Assembly (NCBI GenBank): GCA_903813345.2
Contig: CAIIXF020000001.1
Coordinates: forward strand, 13,597,915 to 13,661,914
Length of the DNA stretch: 64,000 nucleotides
Source of the DNA: Owenia fusiformis
Taxonomy: Eukaryota; Annelida; Polychaeta; Sabellida; Oweniidae
Direction of reading: 5' to 3'
Part shown: positions 28,301 through 43,300 of the stretch, piece by piece
Position numbering within the stretch: position 1 is the first letter of the stretch
Layout: each line of letters begins with the position of its first letter
Made by a program: the position numbers and the translations under genes
The notes under the pieces: generated by a model
The model's input: the letters and a program-made list of their open reading frames with translations, nothing else
The model's database searches: none
Told to the model about the DNA's origin: nothing

Positions 28301-31300
28301 GGTAGCTTCTTTCTTTCTGTCAGGAGTTGTAGGCTCATTCTTTACTTGACCATCATTATTGGAATCCTCTGTGTTAGAGTCAATTGGTTGATTAACATCT
28401 GCTGATGGTATAGTCTCCAGTTTAACAGGAGTACCATCTGCATTCTTTTTCTTGCTGAATTCGAGAAATTTAGACTGGAAATCACTATCCTGTGATGTTC
28501 TTCTTGATGATGTACTGGTATTAGACAATGCTGGGGAGGATACTGACTTTTCAGTTAAATCCTGCTCTGACTGGGCATGACCAGATGAAACAGGTTCCTT
28601 AGCTGGAGGCTCAGTCTGCATAGGTATGGGACTATCGCTTTTGGGAGTCCCTGGTTTAGAGGAGCTTGACTTAGGAGTAGCAGGTCTGGAGGTTCCTTGC
28701 TTTGGAGTCCCAGGTGCGGATGTTGCTTGTTTTGGGGTTCGATCAGCTGTAGTACCAGTAGGCTTAGGAGTTGAAGGTTTAGTGGTACCTGGTGTTGGTG
28801 TACCTGGTTTAGAAACACCCGCTTTAGGAGCACCTACTTTAGGCATTCCTGTTTTAGACAGGCCAGGTCTAGGTATACCATGTTTAGGAGTAGAAGCTTT
28901 AGGAGGATAGCCCTGGCTACCTTGTTCTTCTTCCCCCATTAATCCCAAATGTTCATCAAACATACTCTTATCATGGTCTTCCACGAGTGTTTTCTGAATC
29001 TCAGGGTCTGCAAATTCTAGTAAGTTAAATGTGCCATCTGCAGCCAGTAGATCTTCAAGCCCTTCATCTGGCTTGCGTCCTCCCTCAGGCCTGGGGGCTC
29101 CACCACTAGGTGGCACTTCATTAGCTGCAACACATAAACCAGCATTATTACACTAAATGGTTGGGCACAACTGGTTTAATTTCATAACATTATACAGCTT
29201 AGACAACAATGTTGAATTTATATATTACATTAGAGCTACAAATGATAGATTGTTCCAATAACAATTACTGATAATGTGATGCAGGTAAATACATGTACAT
29301 ACTAGTAATGTAAATTCTATTCAAACATTAAATAGTACGACATAACTTACCCTGAGAGTGTGGTGGCTGTTGGTGGGGAGAAGGTTGTGCCTGGGGGGTA
29401 CCAGGCTGACTCTCTGTGCTACCCTCCCTTGGGGTCATCCCAGGGGGTGTTGGCATTCTGTAGGGTCCAGGGAACCCTGATTGCCCATGGGGTCCATGTG
29501 GTGACTGATGACGCACAAGATGATCATAGGGGTCAAGGGGGTTGCCATCTGACCCAGCTGGACCACCGGGGCGCGGCATTCTGTGTTGGTTCTGACGTAG
29601 GCGTTCAGTAAACATATGAAGATATGGTGTTCTTTGTCGCTCAGCTGCTGTCATGCTCTGCAATAAACATCAAACATTGAAACACTAATACTAAAACCAG
29701 TGTCTAATAATTGTGTTCAAAACATAAGATATCATTTTGCACGCTTTACATATTTACAATTGCTTCCAAGCCTTATATAGATTTATGTGGTGCTTGTCCA
29801 AATGCACAGACACACACCAATCAGCCCAAGACAACATATAGCACTTTAAACATACATATACCTGTTGTGATTTAATATCTGCCATTGATTGTCCAGGGTG
29901 TCTCATTACTGGTGCAGGAGGTCCTCCAGTAGAAAAGCTCCCATGTTGACTAAATGGGACTCTACCACCATGCCAGGGCTCTCCTGGGAATCGTGGTCTC
30001 ATACCAAGCTCACCATATGGTCCATGTTGCCTAAATGGGTCTATTTCTACAATAAAAGTAATACATTTATTACAATCATGATGTCATTGTCACATTTTAG
30101 CATCATAATAATGAGACTACAACAAAACTAGTTGAGTATGCAACTAATAATGAGTTAATGCTAAGTACTCACCTGGTCTCATTTGACCTGGATGAGGTGG
30201 TCGACCCATTTGACCCTCTGGCCATCTCTCTCCCCTAACCATATGAGCTCCATATTCTCCTGGTGGGCCTCTGGGCCTAAACTCTGGTCGGAATTCTCCA
30301 GGAGGCCCCCTTGGTCTAAACTCTGGTCCAAACTCTCCAGGTGGACCTCTGGGGCGTAAGTCTGGTCCAAACTCCCCTGGGTGAGCCCGTGGTGAAAACT
30401 GTGCTGGGGGAGGTCCTCTATGACCTGGGGGTGGGACAGGATGACCTGGATACCCTGGGGGAGGTCTAGCTGGGACATCACCACCCTCCATAAACATAGG
30501 TGAAGGTCCCCTTTCTCCTACCCAATGTCTTGGGGGCATACCTGGCTGAGGCTGGTCTCTCAACAACCGTTCATGTTCCTCTAATTTCTTTTTGTTTTGT
30601 CTCTGCAGACTTTGCTTGGCTAGAAGTTCCCTGAGGTGCTGTTTCTCAACATCTGTCTTGGCCAAGTTTGGATCATTGATATTCTGAAGTACACAAGAGA
30701 AATGCATTGAGAGATGTGTCATACCATTTCCCTAAATATTACAAAATTCCTAAAAAAAGAAATTATTCACACTTGCGTTTTCACTACATTTCGATTTTAG
30801 ATATCTGTTATCTAATTGGTTCAGGAAGTTAAACCAATCAGGTCCGAGATATCCATTATACATAAGTGAGAAGTATAAATTTATGTAAGACAGAAATTCT
30901 ACATTTAAAAGTTTACACTTTACAAAAACTCACAACTTATAAGTATAACATATAGAGACATATGAAATATGAGGTTGTAAATTCGTACGACCATATAATT
31001 TTGGGAGGCAATCCCCCAAATTTATCAAAATCAGATTGAAAATCAGATTGAAGTCATTTGAAAACCATCTACATCTATTTAGTAGGTAGATATCTCTGAA
31101 TTAATTCCATGATGCATCATGACTATGGAAAAATTTATCCAGAGAAACAGGGATCGTACAAAGTCACAACTAATTAGATCACCCTGGGTATAGTCTGTCA
31201 CGTGACTTCATGGATGACGTGTGCGCGAGTGATTCGCATTTTCTTTCGCTTGAGGTTTGTAATCACACTTTTTACATGTTTTAAGATTTTGTATCTCTGT

Positions 31301-34300
31301 GAAACTTGTCCCGTACCATCAATGTCTGAAGACGATCTAATTCACCAAATATCTCATCCAAGCGTGTCCCGGTTAAAGAGAAATTCGCACTTAGTGTCTC
31401 GCAAAATGACGTGTGCGCGAGTAAATCGAATTTTACGAAGGATGGGTGCGCGAGTCTAAAATATTTTTATTCACTTGAGACAATTCTGCAAGCTAAGGCA
31501 GAATACAACTCACGTGACATTTGTTTTTGTCATCTTAAAGTAGTATGTGAAAGAATAGTTTGCTATTTTGTAGATGTTTCATGTATGGCACATACATGTC
31601 TACGTTTAATGACAATAAATGTTTTGAAATAGCTTGTAGGGCTGTCCGGCATTGCAGGTGAATTAAAATTTGAACCAAAAATTGAATTAAATTTTTGTCT
31701 CATAAAACCGGCAGCATATTCATTTATTGACATCCCATACAAGGGGGGGGGGTCAGAGTTGTTATGTGGTTACTCGGCATCCGCCACGATCAGAACCATG
31801 TAAGGAATAGTAAGGGGAAGCCCATGATACCAAGTAATATCAAATAATTATAGGAGCTTCTAACTTCTTCCGCATCCCCACCCTTGGTATACGCAGCTGA
31901 CAAAATGGATCGGTACGGGTCAAAAGCTGGACCGGTACAGGTTAACGGTTTTATTTGAATTTAAAACAGACTTCTTCGTATCTAAGTTGAAATATATGAT
32001 CCCTCCGAATGATTTTAAGTACCCCCAAAGTTCACCCGTACAGGTCCAGCTTTTGACCCATACCGGTCCATTTCGTCAGCTGCGTATACCAAGGGTGATC
32101 CCACATACTTTGTTTTTACAGACTCAGAAATCAATGTTCGCTATAAATGTAGCAATATAATATGAGCTTTCGTGTACTCAGATCCTCCATTTGTAAAAAA
32201 CAATTGAAGAACAGCATAATAGAAAGTCAAATACAAAATTGATTTGCGCCCAAAATAGTTTGGGTAATGATTCCCGTCACTACCATGCATTTGTCCCCAA
32301 AGCAAGGTATTCTGATGGGTAAAATCTTGATACCTCCCCCTCCCCTACTAAAAATGATTTGAATTTGGTTTAAAAATATATACCCCAAGAACACTTTAAG
32401 GTATCATAAATTATTGAGGTAGTTATTATAGTTAGAAAACACCGTGCCCTTATAGTATTTATTACAATTCTAGAACAATTTCATGAAACGACTCATAAGG
32501 AAATTGTTTAATGTGAGCCATGAAGTTCAATATCAATCAAATCAATAAAAATTCAAATCAATATTGTGTCTAGCTTGCAGAATTGTTTAAATGAATATAA
32601 ATATGTTAGACTCGCGCACCCATCCTTCGTAAAATTCGATTTACTCGCGCACACGTCATTTTGCGAGACACAAAAGTGCGAATTTCTCTTTAACCGGGAC
32701 ACGCTTGGATGAGATATTTGGTGAATTAGATCGTCTTCAGACATTGATGGTACGGGACAAGTTTCACAGAGAAACAAAATCTTAAAACATGTAAAAAGTG
32801 TGATTACAAACCTCAAGCGAAAGAAAATGCGAATCACTCGCGCACACGTCATCCATGAAGTCACGTGACAGACTATACCCAGGGTGTAGATTACATAAAC
32901 TTATAAGATACACATTATAAATCCTACTATTCAAAATAAAAGAAAATCAATAAAAAATCACATTCAGTGTTAGGTGATAAAATAAAAAGCCTAATCTAAC
33001 ATACATAAAGTTATGATTATATAGCAGAAAAGTGTGAGAGAAACTTACCCACATTGGCTGTTGCATTGAGGGCCCATATGGAGGGGCCCCTTGGTTAGGC
33101 CACATGTTGGGGCCCCCGAGGGGAGGCCGCCGGAAGATTTGACGAAGCTGAGAACAAGAATTGTCACACTGAGATACAAAGTACAAAGCTGACTATATCT
33201 ACACTACATATAAGTTAAAACTTCTCAAAGAGCCAGCCATTCTAGACAACATCCTTACTCTAAATCAGAATTTCATGAAGATTTAATAAATAATATTCAA
33301 AATAGATTTAAATCTGATAGTAGAGTAGAATGATGAGATAGGAGGCCTATAAATGTGATTTGGAATTGAATACTTATAAAAATGAGCTAGAAATGTAAAT
33401 GATATTTTACATGTGGTTCTATTGAGGAGAAAATGTAAAACAAACTGTTTCTGCTTTCAATGCCACAGTTCAAATTTCGCATTATTTCAGTATTTTAATG
33501 AGTTCCTCTATTCCAGTCACATTTATCATCCTGACTACATATATTAACACTGGCTAAGCAGTCATACAAAATTGGAGTAAAACATTGAAAATTCTCAACT
33601 TTTTCTCCATTGAAAGTTCTCAACATTTTCTCCAGAAAGAATGACATGAAAATTGTTAAAAATTTTAGAAGTAGAATTTTGAAAAAATAAAACAGAACAT
33701 AATGCAATAAGAAGCTCAAAAAATTAAAATAAACTTTATAAAAACTAATAATAATGAATGTTAAATTATATCGACTTTACATTAACATTGAGCAAGTACA
33801 GCAGTGTTACATAGGGAAGAAAAGACGTTGAATTCATCACAAACTTGAGCAGAGAGATACGATACCTTGATACTCAAATATGCAAGAACTGAGTGAATAA
33901 ATGATACACTGTTAGACTTTGTTAGATACAACATTTAAGGAAGGGTTCACAGGCAGAAGAAGGATATAACAAACAGTGAACTCACCAAAGGAGAGCTGGT
34001 TTCTGGATTCATTCCCTGTTCCATGTATTTCTGCCTGACCAGCTCCTGCTGACTGGGATCCAGTGGGTGTCTAGGTCTCTGATTTCCAGGAACAGGTGAC
34101 CCGTAGGGATCCATGGGGGTCTTAGGGGTACCAGGGGACTGGGCATATTCAGCCCCTGCTCCCCTGGGGGAAGTACTGAATGGATGTTCAGGATGAATAT
34201 GTCCTGGGTGGGCACCTGGACTGTGCTGCACCCCTTCTTGTAATGATACAGAGCGCTGTAGACTAAATGGATCACTAGACCCAGGTCTGGGAGACTGATT

Positions 34301-37300
34301 GGAAGGTGTTCCTGGCCTTATATCCTGCATACTTACACCAGCTGAACCTGCAGATGATGCCCTGGGTGGCTGGTGAGGAGGAGCCTCACCTGTTAACCCT
34401 GCAGCTGGGGGTGTCCTTGAATCGTGAGGACGTTTATTATGGGGGAGCATATGGCTGAATGGATCTGCCATCCTAGGACCAGGAAGAGGGTACGGCTGAG
34501 ATGGACCAGAACTTGGCCTCGGGGGTATCTGAGTGAATGGGTCTTGATGACGTGGCACTGCTCTCTGCTTTTGCTTCTCATCGTCAGAAGGTCTCGGGGT
34601 TGGTAACATAGGTGGTGGGGGAATCATGGGGGACCCAGGGATCTGTGGGGTCCCTGGCTGAGGGGTCCCTGGCTGTGAACCCCGGTGAGGACTCTGGTAA
34701 AGAGGAGTCCCAGGTTTACCTAAAACAAAAGTATTGTACATTCAAACTACAACAATGTGTACACCTTGTCCAATGTATATTGCTATTTTCTGTTGATCGT
34801 AATGGTACCATGTTGACTGAGAAAAGATTCAAAAACCTTAGCAACAGTTGTAATTAGCTTGACAAATTGTAGTGCTTACATTTTAAAAACATATTCATTC
34901 AAATTATAAAATATCAATCTCTTCACTTATGTAATAAAAATGCAAGAAGGAATGGTATAATTGAGTCTTAATTCTAAAAAAACACCCACCATCTGGAGTG
35001 TTAGGTTGACTATGTTGTGGAGATTGATGTTCATTGGGCAGAGTGCTTTGGGGGTCTCCATCCTTACGTACAACTAAAAAAAATTAAAGAGTGTTTTTAT
35101 AAAGTCAAAGTGATTCACAGTACCTTCATTTAACACTACAATTTCTATGTAAGTGATGCGGCAATCATTAGAGTTTTAATGCCAAAAAATTGATTCATTA
35201 TCACGCCCAATTTTGAATAACATAATGAGAAGGGGTCTTTCCTTTTGAATAATATAATGAGAAGGGGTCTTCAAACCAATCAAAAGGCAAATATCTAAAT
35301 CCAATAAATTATCAGTTTACATATAGCAAAGTCATTTCATTTTCTGTGGAAAATTCTCTTTTGTGTAAAATGATTGGAAATCAAAAAATGCACTTTATAA
35401 TCCAAAAGGAACTGAAATTACAATCCCCAGGGTTCACAGCACTTCGAATCTTGTTTTGCCATGTATCATTTAGATGCATGCATATGATGTGAATGAGAAC
35501 ATACCCATCTCCTTACGTCTTTCCTGTAGTATCTGTGACCTCATCTGTTGTAGCTGCTTCCACTGTCTTTCCTGCTCTTGCTCCTTTAGGGCCTTCTGCT
35601 CTGCCATACTCAGTTGCTCTGGCGTCATTCCAACATCTCCATGCATGAGCCCCAGTGGGGGCATACGTGGGGGGCCTACAGGGGGAGGAGGCGGAGGGGG
35701 TACACTTACCCCCTGGGAGGTTGCCCCGATAGTAGAAGCAGCTGGTTCCTTTTTAGTTCGTCTCCTTGATCCACCATCAAGCTGCAAATTTAGTCAGAAG
35801 TATGCTCATTTTTTACATGCAATTAATTCCTTGCACATTACCTTTACCTATTGCATGTACATTTATACATTTGGGTCTTCTCAAAAGTGAACTCCAACTT
35901 TTTGTAAATAAAAATGTTGAATATATCCATCAATTGGGTCTATGCTTGCCTCAACAGATACTGGGTGTAAAAGGAAACTAAACAATATGTCACTGTAGCT
36001 GATATAATAAAAAATAACTTTTATATAAAAATATAAGTTTAGTATTGGCTGACATTTAACCAATTTAGAGGGAGTGTCATGTTTACAAATTAGTTGGGAT
36101 TGTTGGGTATTATTGTTGATGTCATGTTATCATGCATGAAAATTATACTGGTTATATTAAATTCTCGTATGATTAAGAATTATATGGTATAAGGGAATAA
36201 GTATAGGGAATAGGAGGTATTAGGAAGGATCTACGGGGAACCATTTTAAAACCTAAAGAACCGTTATAATCATAAGTAGTGCAATCAACTTGGCCACATG
36301 TTAAACAATTTTAAGTTAGTACTTATAATATTTATGCTGACTATAAACTATGTTCATACCATTACCATACTTATATAGTGAAAACCTTCACCAATATGTT
36401 ATAAGCCTAGAATATTTAGCCTTATATTAAGAGTTAGAAAAGCAACCCAAACCGTGCATACCATGTCATTTACCTTCTGGGCCCTCGTCAGTCGGAAGCT
36501 TGCACGATTTTCCCGTGCTTTGGCCTACAAGACAATAGACAAATCACACAATTACACATGCATTAATGCAACTTAAATACTTAAATAATAATAATAATAT
36601 ATAAATATATATACTCTAGTGCATATTCTTATACAAATCTGTGAGGCCAATGCAAAGTGAACTTGTATATCCATCCACTTATCAAAAACTACGCTAAGAG
36701 CAAAATCAAATATAGAGTATTTGTAGAGTAGAAAATAACTTTTATTCAACTTGTTTCATCAATTGTCTTATTCAAATTTTCTTCACATGGAGATTCTCTG
36801 ACGGCAAAAATTCTACAAGACATTAGAAAATATTTAGTACTATATTTTTAATACTAACAATTGTGTGTGAAAAGTGTGTGATGCAAACCAGCAATCTCTC
36901 TTATGTATGATGCAGCAAACCCTCGTTTCCTTTATCTAATTGACAGTGATCTTAATAGTACTGCAGACCAAAGCCATGCTACATTGACAATGTACACAAG
37001 AAGCATTCATGCCCCCCTCCCTCAAGTAAGTGTTTTGAGAGAACTAAAAATCCATGAAAACCCAACCCCAAATAGCAAAGAACTCTGTGTGATAAATGAG
37101 CTAATTTTAACAAGTTACATTCAACACACTTACCAAGAATGGGGCCCTAGAATCTGGAGTAGCTTTACGCCATATTTTAGCGATATGCTTTGATCTCTCA
37201 CTCCAGTCTGGATACTGTGTCTTTAGCTCTGGATGGTTAACATTGGCATATAAGACGGGGGAGATAGTTGCCTTGTCACCAAGTGGTTCATCTTTCTCCC

Positions 37301-40300
37301 ATTTCATAATGTTTCGTTTGTTGTATGAGATGTGCTCAGTCTCTGTATCATCACCAGTTCCCTGTGTGGTGGGCCAAGGAGCCTCAGATACGCCAACCCT
37401 TGGGGATGCAAAGCCTGGGCTGAACTGGCCAGACCTGCCAAAACAAAGGGGAAAGATATCCTATACTATGGTCCCTTTGATAGATATATATTGTATTTCC
37501 CGCAAGATATACCATGTATCCTAAACCTCCCATTAAATAACCCTGATTTATACAAATACAAATTTTGGTCAATCAATATAATTATTTATAAAAATTAAGT
37601 TTCATTCAAAGTAACAAGCATTTCTAAATTACAAATAAAAGTCACAACTTACGTGCCAACTTCTCCATAGGGTGAGGGTGGTGGCATGTTGCTGAATGAG
37701 GGTAGAGTGGTTGGATGCTGTATCCTACCCATGTCCCCCTCAGACAGACTTTGATGCATGGCAGGGAGGGGACCTCCATTTGGTGGGGTGGCTGATCCAG
37801 GTTCAAAACTTCCCTGTCTAGATAGCACCCCAAGGGGAGGAGCCTGTGGTGGGGTAGTATGTGGGGGTAAGTTTAATGAATCATGGGGTGCTTGTTGCTG
37901 ATCTGTGTCCAATACTGGGGGTAGGGGGAAGCTACCAGGCCCAAGGCCAGGGCTGGTTGAAAGCACAGAATCATGGGTAAGGACTCCTTTGAACAGGTCC
38001 TCCATTGTTTTAGTGTCTATGTTAGCCAACCCTAAAATATTGAAAAGTAACATTTAGTCAATATTGATAACAGTGAATCATACATGTTGATAAATCTATA
38101 TATTTTAGTGGAATAGGAATGTAAGAAGGCAAATGCAATTCAATAAAAACATTCAATTTAACACAAGGACATTACCTTCATTCAAGATCATATCAACATT
38201 CTTGCCCAGGTCTAAAGTTGGGTTCAACATCTGGTCGAGATTGTCAGTGCTGGAATCACCCTCCCTGTGCTGCTGGCTGTTGGTTGGAGCATCTAAAGGT
38301 TCCCCTGACTGGAGGTCCTCATCTTCTATCATCTTCATCAGTTCATCATCATGGGGCAGCTCAAGGTCACCAGGCAATGGGAGGATATCTTTCAAATCTC
38401 CATCATCTAGAAGTATGATGTCAACATTTTATATTTCTGAAGGTCAAGAATTCCAGTTACAAGTGATCATCCCCATCGATAGGATTTAAAAAATAAGAAA
38501 GAGCAGGGGAATATGATTGAGCATTAGCAGAATTTCATTGAAAAAACACAATATAAAGGAATAATAAAAACAGACAAGTAGTCTGATTTAATATTTTAAG
38601 AATTATCTAACTGCATTAATAATTCTCTACACACCTAGATTATGTGCTTCTTCCTCTTCTTTCTTCTTGCGTTCTCTCTCGGCAGCTTTCTCTGCTGCTA
38701 CCTGCTTGACTATACTAGAGAGGGCCTGCTTAAAGCTGTCCTCTTTATCACTCTGTGAACCACCTGTAGATGCTTCAAGCTCTTCTGAGGCAATCATATC
38801 TTCAGTTGACTTGGTGTTGTCTAGTGTGGACTTGCCAAAGAATGCTTCCTGTAAGGTAATATGAAGTTGGGTTAAAGACAATCCAATCCATTTTTGTTGT
38901 TTTTTGCACCAAACATATATTGCTTATGAAGAGCCATTCAATTAACCAAATAAAACCTAATACTGCTGTATATTATGCAGCGATATGTCAGTAGCCGTGT
39001 CAAAACTAATTTTTTACCTGAAGGTATGATGGGTAGTTATCCTCCAACTGGCTGCGTCGTTTAGGGCGACGTTTTCTCACAGGCTTCTTTAGTGGGTCAT
39101 TTGGACTGAACTGTCCTTCAGGCAGCCTTATCTCGCCTAATAACACAATTAACTCCAATATCAACAGTGAACATGAAATCACTAGAAAATATTTCTCCAA
39201 ATCTTGTTTTTTAAATCAATACTGTACAATTTATTCCAAATATAAAACATTTACCAGTTGTAAAGTACACTAACTAGATTTTTTTAAATAGAAATTTTTA
39301 AAATCACCATACCTTCTATCATTTCACCCTCCTCTGGGATTGTTGGCTGAATGGGCAGTGCTGTAGCCTGGCCTGGCTTCAGAGGCAATGCCTTCCCCAA
39401 GAGACCAGCCCTATATCTAGGCTTCACTTTAAAACCACCTATACCTATACAAAAGATAAATCAATTGAATAAAATTCTGAATATCAAGGTATATTATAGA
39501 GTTTAATATTTCAAGTAATTGGTCCTATTAATAGCTTTGTATAATCTTAAGTGTTCCACAAACAGATACACTACATTTAGGGGGAAATTAACTAAAAGTG
39601 AATACAGACCTAGGCCGATGTGAGTACGACGTTTCTGCTTTGCTTTGACCACCATTCCTTCTGATATAGGGAATTCTCCTTTCTTGGTCGGGGACACTTC
39701 ACCATCAGACTCCTTGAACTTAAACTCATCATCAATATCTACAAGAAACGAGACAAACATTTTACTCATCAATTTTGGAAGATCGATTGAAGTGAGTATC
39801 AATTTGAACACTCTAATTGAGAAATTTAACCTGAAAATAAATAAGTTCAATTGTTGCGTATATGTTTTTTGTCAGTAAAAATCAACCTTTAAAACATTCC
39901 CAAGTAAATACCTGCATATAACCTGACAACATCAAGATATCTAAAATCATACAATGAAAACTGACTATAAAGTTATCATACAATGAAAACGTATGTATAA
40001 TAGTATCTCATATTTTTCTCAAGTGCTATCTCACCTTTAACTGGTGGCTCAGAGCCATCAATCGATGGCACCCTCTCAACAGGTGCAACACCCATCAAGG
40101 TAGGAATCTGAGGATTTTTTCGAGCATCAGGAGTTAATTTTTGCCGTCTCCTGATTGGTGGCTTGACTGTAATGCTACGTATCTGACCCATCCCACTCTC
40201 AGTGAGCACCACGCCATCTACGATGATGTGTTTACGGATGATCTCAGGCTCCCTTGGGACTGGAGGTGGAGATTCTGGTATAGGCTCTGGGCTAGGTGGG

Positions 40301-43300
40301 GGAGGGGGTACTGGAAAGCAAACGGATTTGCATATCATCTAAATATCATGATAAGAGATATAAGAGTTCATTTTTATCATATCAGAAGGAACAGGCATCT
40401 GGCGTACTTGATTTTTCAGCCTACTTTTAATTTTTAATTATTTTATACAACTTCTTGAACTTCAAATCTATTTAATTCTTGGAAACACCACAAGGCAACT
40501 TACATGGTCCTGGATGGCCTGTGATTGATCGACAATACAAACACTGGTAGCCCATGTCTGACGCGATCTCTGCTTCCTCCTCATTCTTTAAGCCATCACA
40601 TAATGCATGGAGCCACCTGAATATACAAAATAATGCATATAGGCATCTGAATATAGAATAACATTATCACATGATGTACACACCTTACTTTTTGAAAAAC
40701 TTCAGGTTCTCAGTTTTTTTAAACTGTGATGGATAATGTAATCCTGAGGTAGCCATTCTAGACAGGTGTCCTAATGACAACATGATAATGTAGCACTTTG
40801 GTGTGACCAAAATTCACCTTGGAAAAAATAACATAGATTCAACCCACTGACAAAATACTGACCTATCACAATGAGTACACTGAATGATGAGGTCTTCGTC
40901 TTTGTAGACCCGTCTGCATGCTGGACATATAGTGTGACTGTGGCATGGTCCACACTTTGTATAGTGATTCTGCCAGCTGCAACCTACACCTGGCGAAGTG
41001 GAGCCACACATCGTGCAGTTGGCACACCTGAAAGTACATGTGTTTAATATTTTACATTCAATCTATAACATCAAAGATGTATCACAAAATAGCAAGTTAT
41101 CTTTCCTTAAACACAGAACTAATGCTGATTTATCAATAACTTTTGTACACCATTATCCTACATGAAATGGCAGTTGAATATCATAAAATAAGATATTTTC
41201 TTACCATTTGCATTTCCAGTTGCCTTTAGGTACAGTGTCAAGTGGTGGATCCAGACAGTAAATGTGGTAACTTATATCACAGTCATCACATAGCAGCAGC
41301 TTACTTTCATCATGAGGCTTCCCACATCCCTCACATACAGTACAGTCCAGACATCTCCAACCCTGCAATGTGAAACATGGGAATCAATGGGAAATATGGG
41401 AATCAAGTCAGCTTACAACAGGTCTTGTATACACTTCAGTCCAGGCATCTTCGACAAGCAACGTGAAATATGGGAATCAACCAAGCTTCTCAGACCCCAT
41501 ACATTAATCATACCGAGTACTTAAAAGCATCTCCAATATATGAGATAGAATAACAGCATGGTTTTTAACCCCATAAATAATACTGCAGTGTTTTCAGTAC
41601 TGACCTTTTTGATGACAACTTTGTTAAGTTTAATGCTGACACAGTAGGGATGATAGCACTGGCCACACTGGGAGCAAATAATCAATTCTCCCTCCTCATC
41701 TTTACCAAAGCTGCCACATGCATAACACATGTCCTGAAATGGCACAAGAGACATGTTAGTGTGTGCCAAATTGCTTTCTAAGTGGCTTAGTTAGGCTAAA
41801 CCTATGTTGTGGTAGCTTACTATGAATTGACCCATAGTCATTTTAGATTGATCTATTATCTATTCATTTTTACTTGTCTGCAGTCAAAATAGTGACACGA
41901 AAGGGCTAAACGGCTTGCACCAAGGTGCGACCGTCAAAAAGATGAGTTTGAAAAATATACATTTTTTTAAATAATACTTGCAAGTATACAAAATAAGATG
42001 CAAATTTGATATTGATGTGTAATGATAGTCCGTTCGGGTGTGGTAATTTTATGAAAAACAATTATGGTAAAAAATTGGATATTTATGACCTTAAAATGCG
42101 ATTTCTATTAAAAAGTTACTGTTGTCAAGGATATTATTCCTATTTTATATAGTCAGTGTTTTTTAAATATACCAATAACCATTTCATTAGTTTTTGACAA
42201 AGTAAATAATTATAGGGCTCACACAAGGATCAACTTTGTTCATAGCATTTTCATATTAAGTGATGTTTTGAAAAAATACGAAGGTAAACTCAATTTTATT
42301 TTTTATTTGTTGAAGAAAAAACAATTATATGTTTGTTTTCTTGTTTCGACTGAAAAATCTCAATTCATCGCCCTTGCTTCGCAAGCAGGAGAGTCTACAC
42401 CAGTACGAAAAAGTCTTCAAAAAGTTGATCCTTGTGTGAGCCCTACAATTATTTACTTTGTCAAAAACATATATAATGGTTATTCGGATATATAAAAAAT
42501 AGGAATAGTATCATTGACTTTTGATTTTGAATAAAAAAGTATTACGAGCATATAGTGCATCACTTAGTTTATAGCTTGCAGACAGTGATCTAAGAGGCAT
42601 CATCTTGTAGTAATGGGTGTGACAGTGATGAGACGGGAATTGATTTTATTAATGCAAGTTTTGACAGTCCTAGTATTGATGGTTTATCTTACGGACGTCA
42701 TATTAAAAGATACCAATTTGCATTACATCAACATCAAAGAAGTTTGATTTGTTCACAGATACGTGTCAGAGTGATACCTGTAGCAGTTGCACTAGATTGA
42801 TATACAACAAGATATGTGTGAGCATATATTGCAACATTTACTTAAGAGTTATAATTTTACTAAATCTGATGGAACATTAGATAATTTAAGTCTATCTCTT
42901 TTGGTTTATTCAATTTGAATAGTACTTTTGCAATAAAGATACCTTAGTTTTGAAACATTAGCAGCAATTTCATTTCAAAAAGATCAGTTTTCAACTTCGT
43001 ACTATGTTTTGTTCATAAAATGTGTATTCAACACAGGTCAAAAGTCAGGGTAATTTCAAGTTTAAAATATCAATATCTTGGATAGTTGGCATTTTAAGAC
43101 ATTTTGCCGATGGTGTGACCCTTCACAACCGATGATTATGTGACCTGAGGTAAAGATCAACTGAATGGGTGTAGGTAATTTCAAGGTCAATATCTAGCAA
43201 TTTGGTGTTTTAAGGCAATAACCCACATGCGAGTAGAAATAATCTTGATTTACGTCATTAAAAATTCAAAATTCAGTCAAAGTAATATCATATTTGAAAT

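Noticed and set aside
26150-29000. Several long plus-strand frames opposite the giant exon
   Set aside because: They are antisense shadows of the GC-rich, proline-coding exon 34. The minus-strand frame is continuous and homologous to KMT2C/D.
31202-32864. Two nearly identical open frames beginning MTSWMTCARVIRIFFRLR on opposite strands
   Set aside because: They are the two arms of the inverted-repeat element read from each end, have no domain similarity and run off into unrelated sequence.
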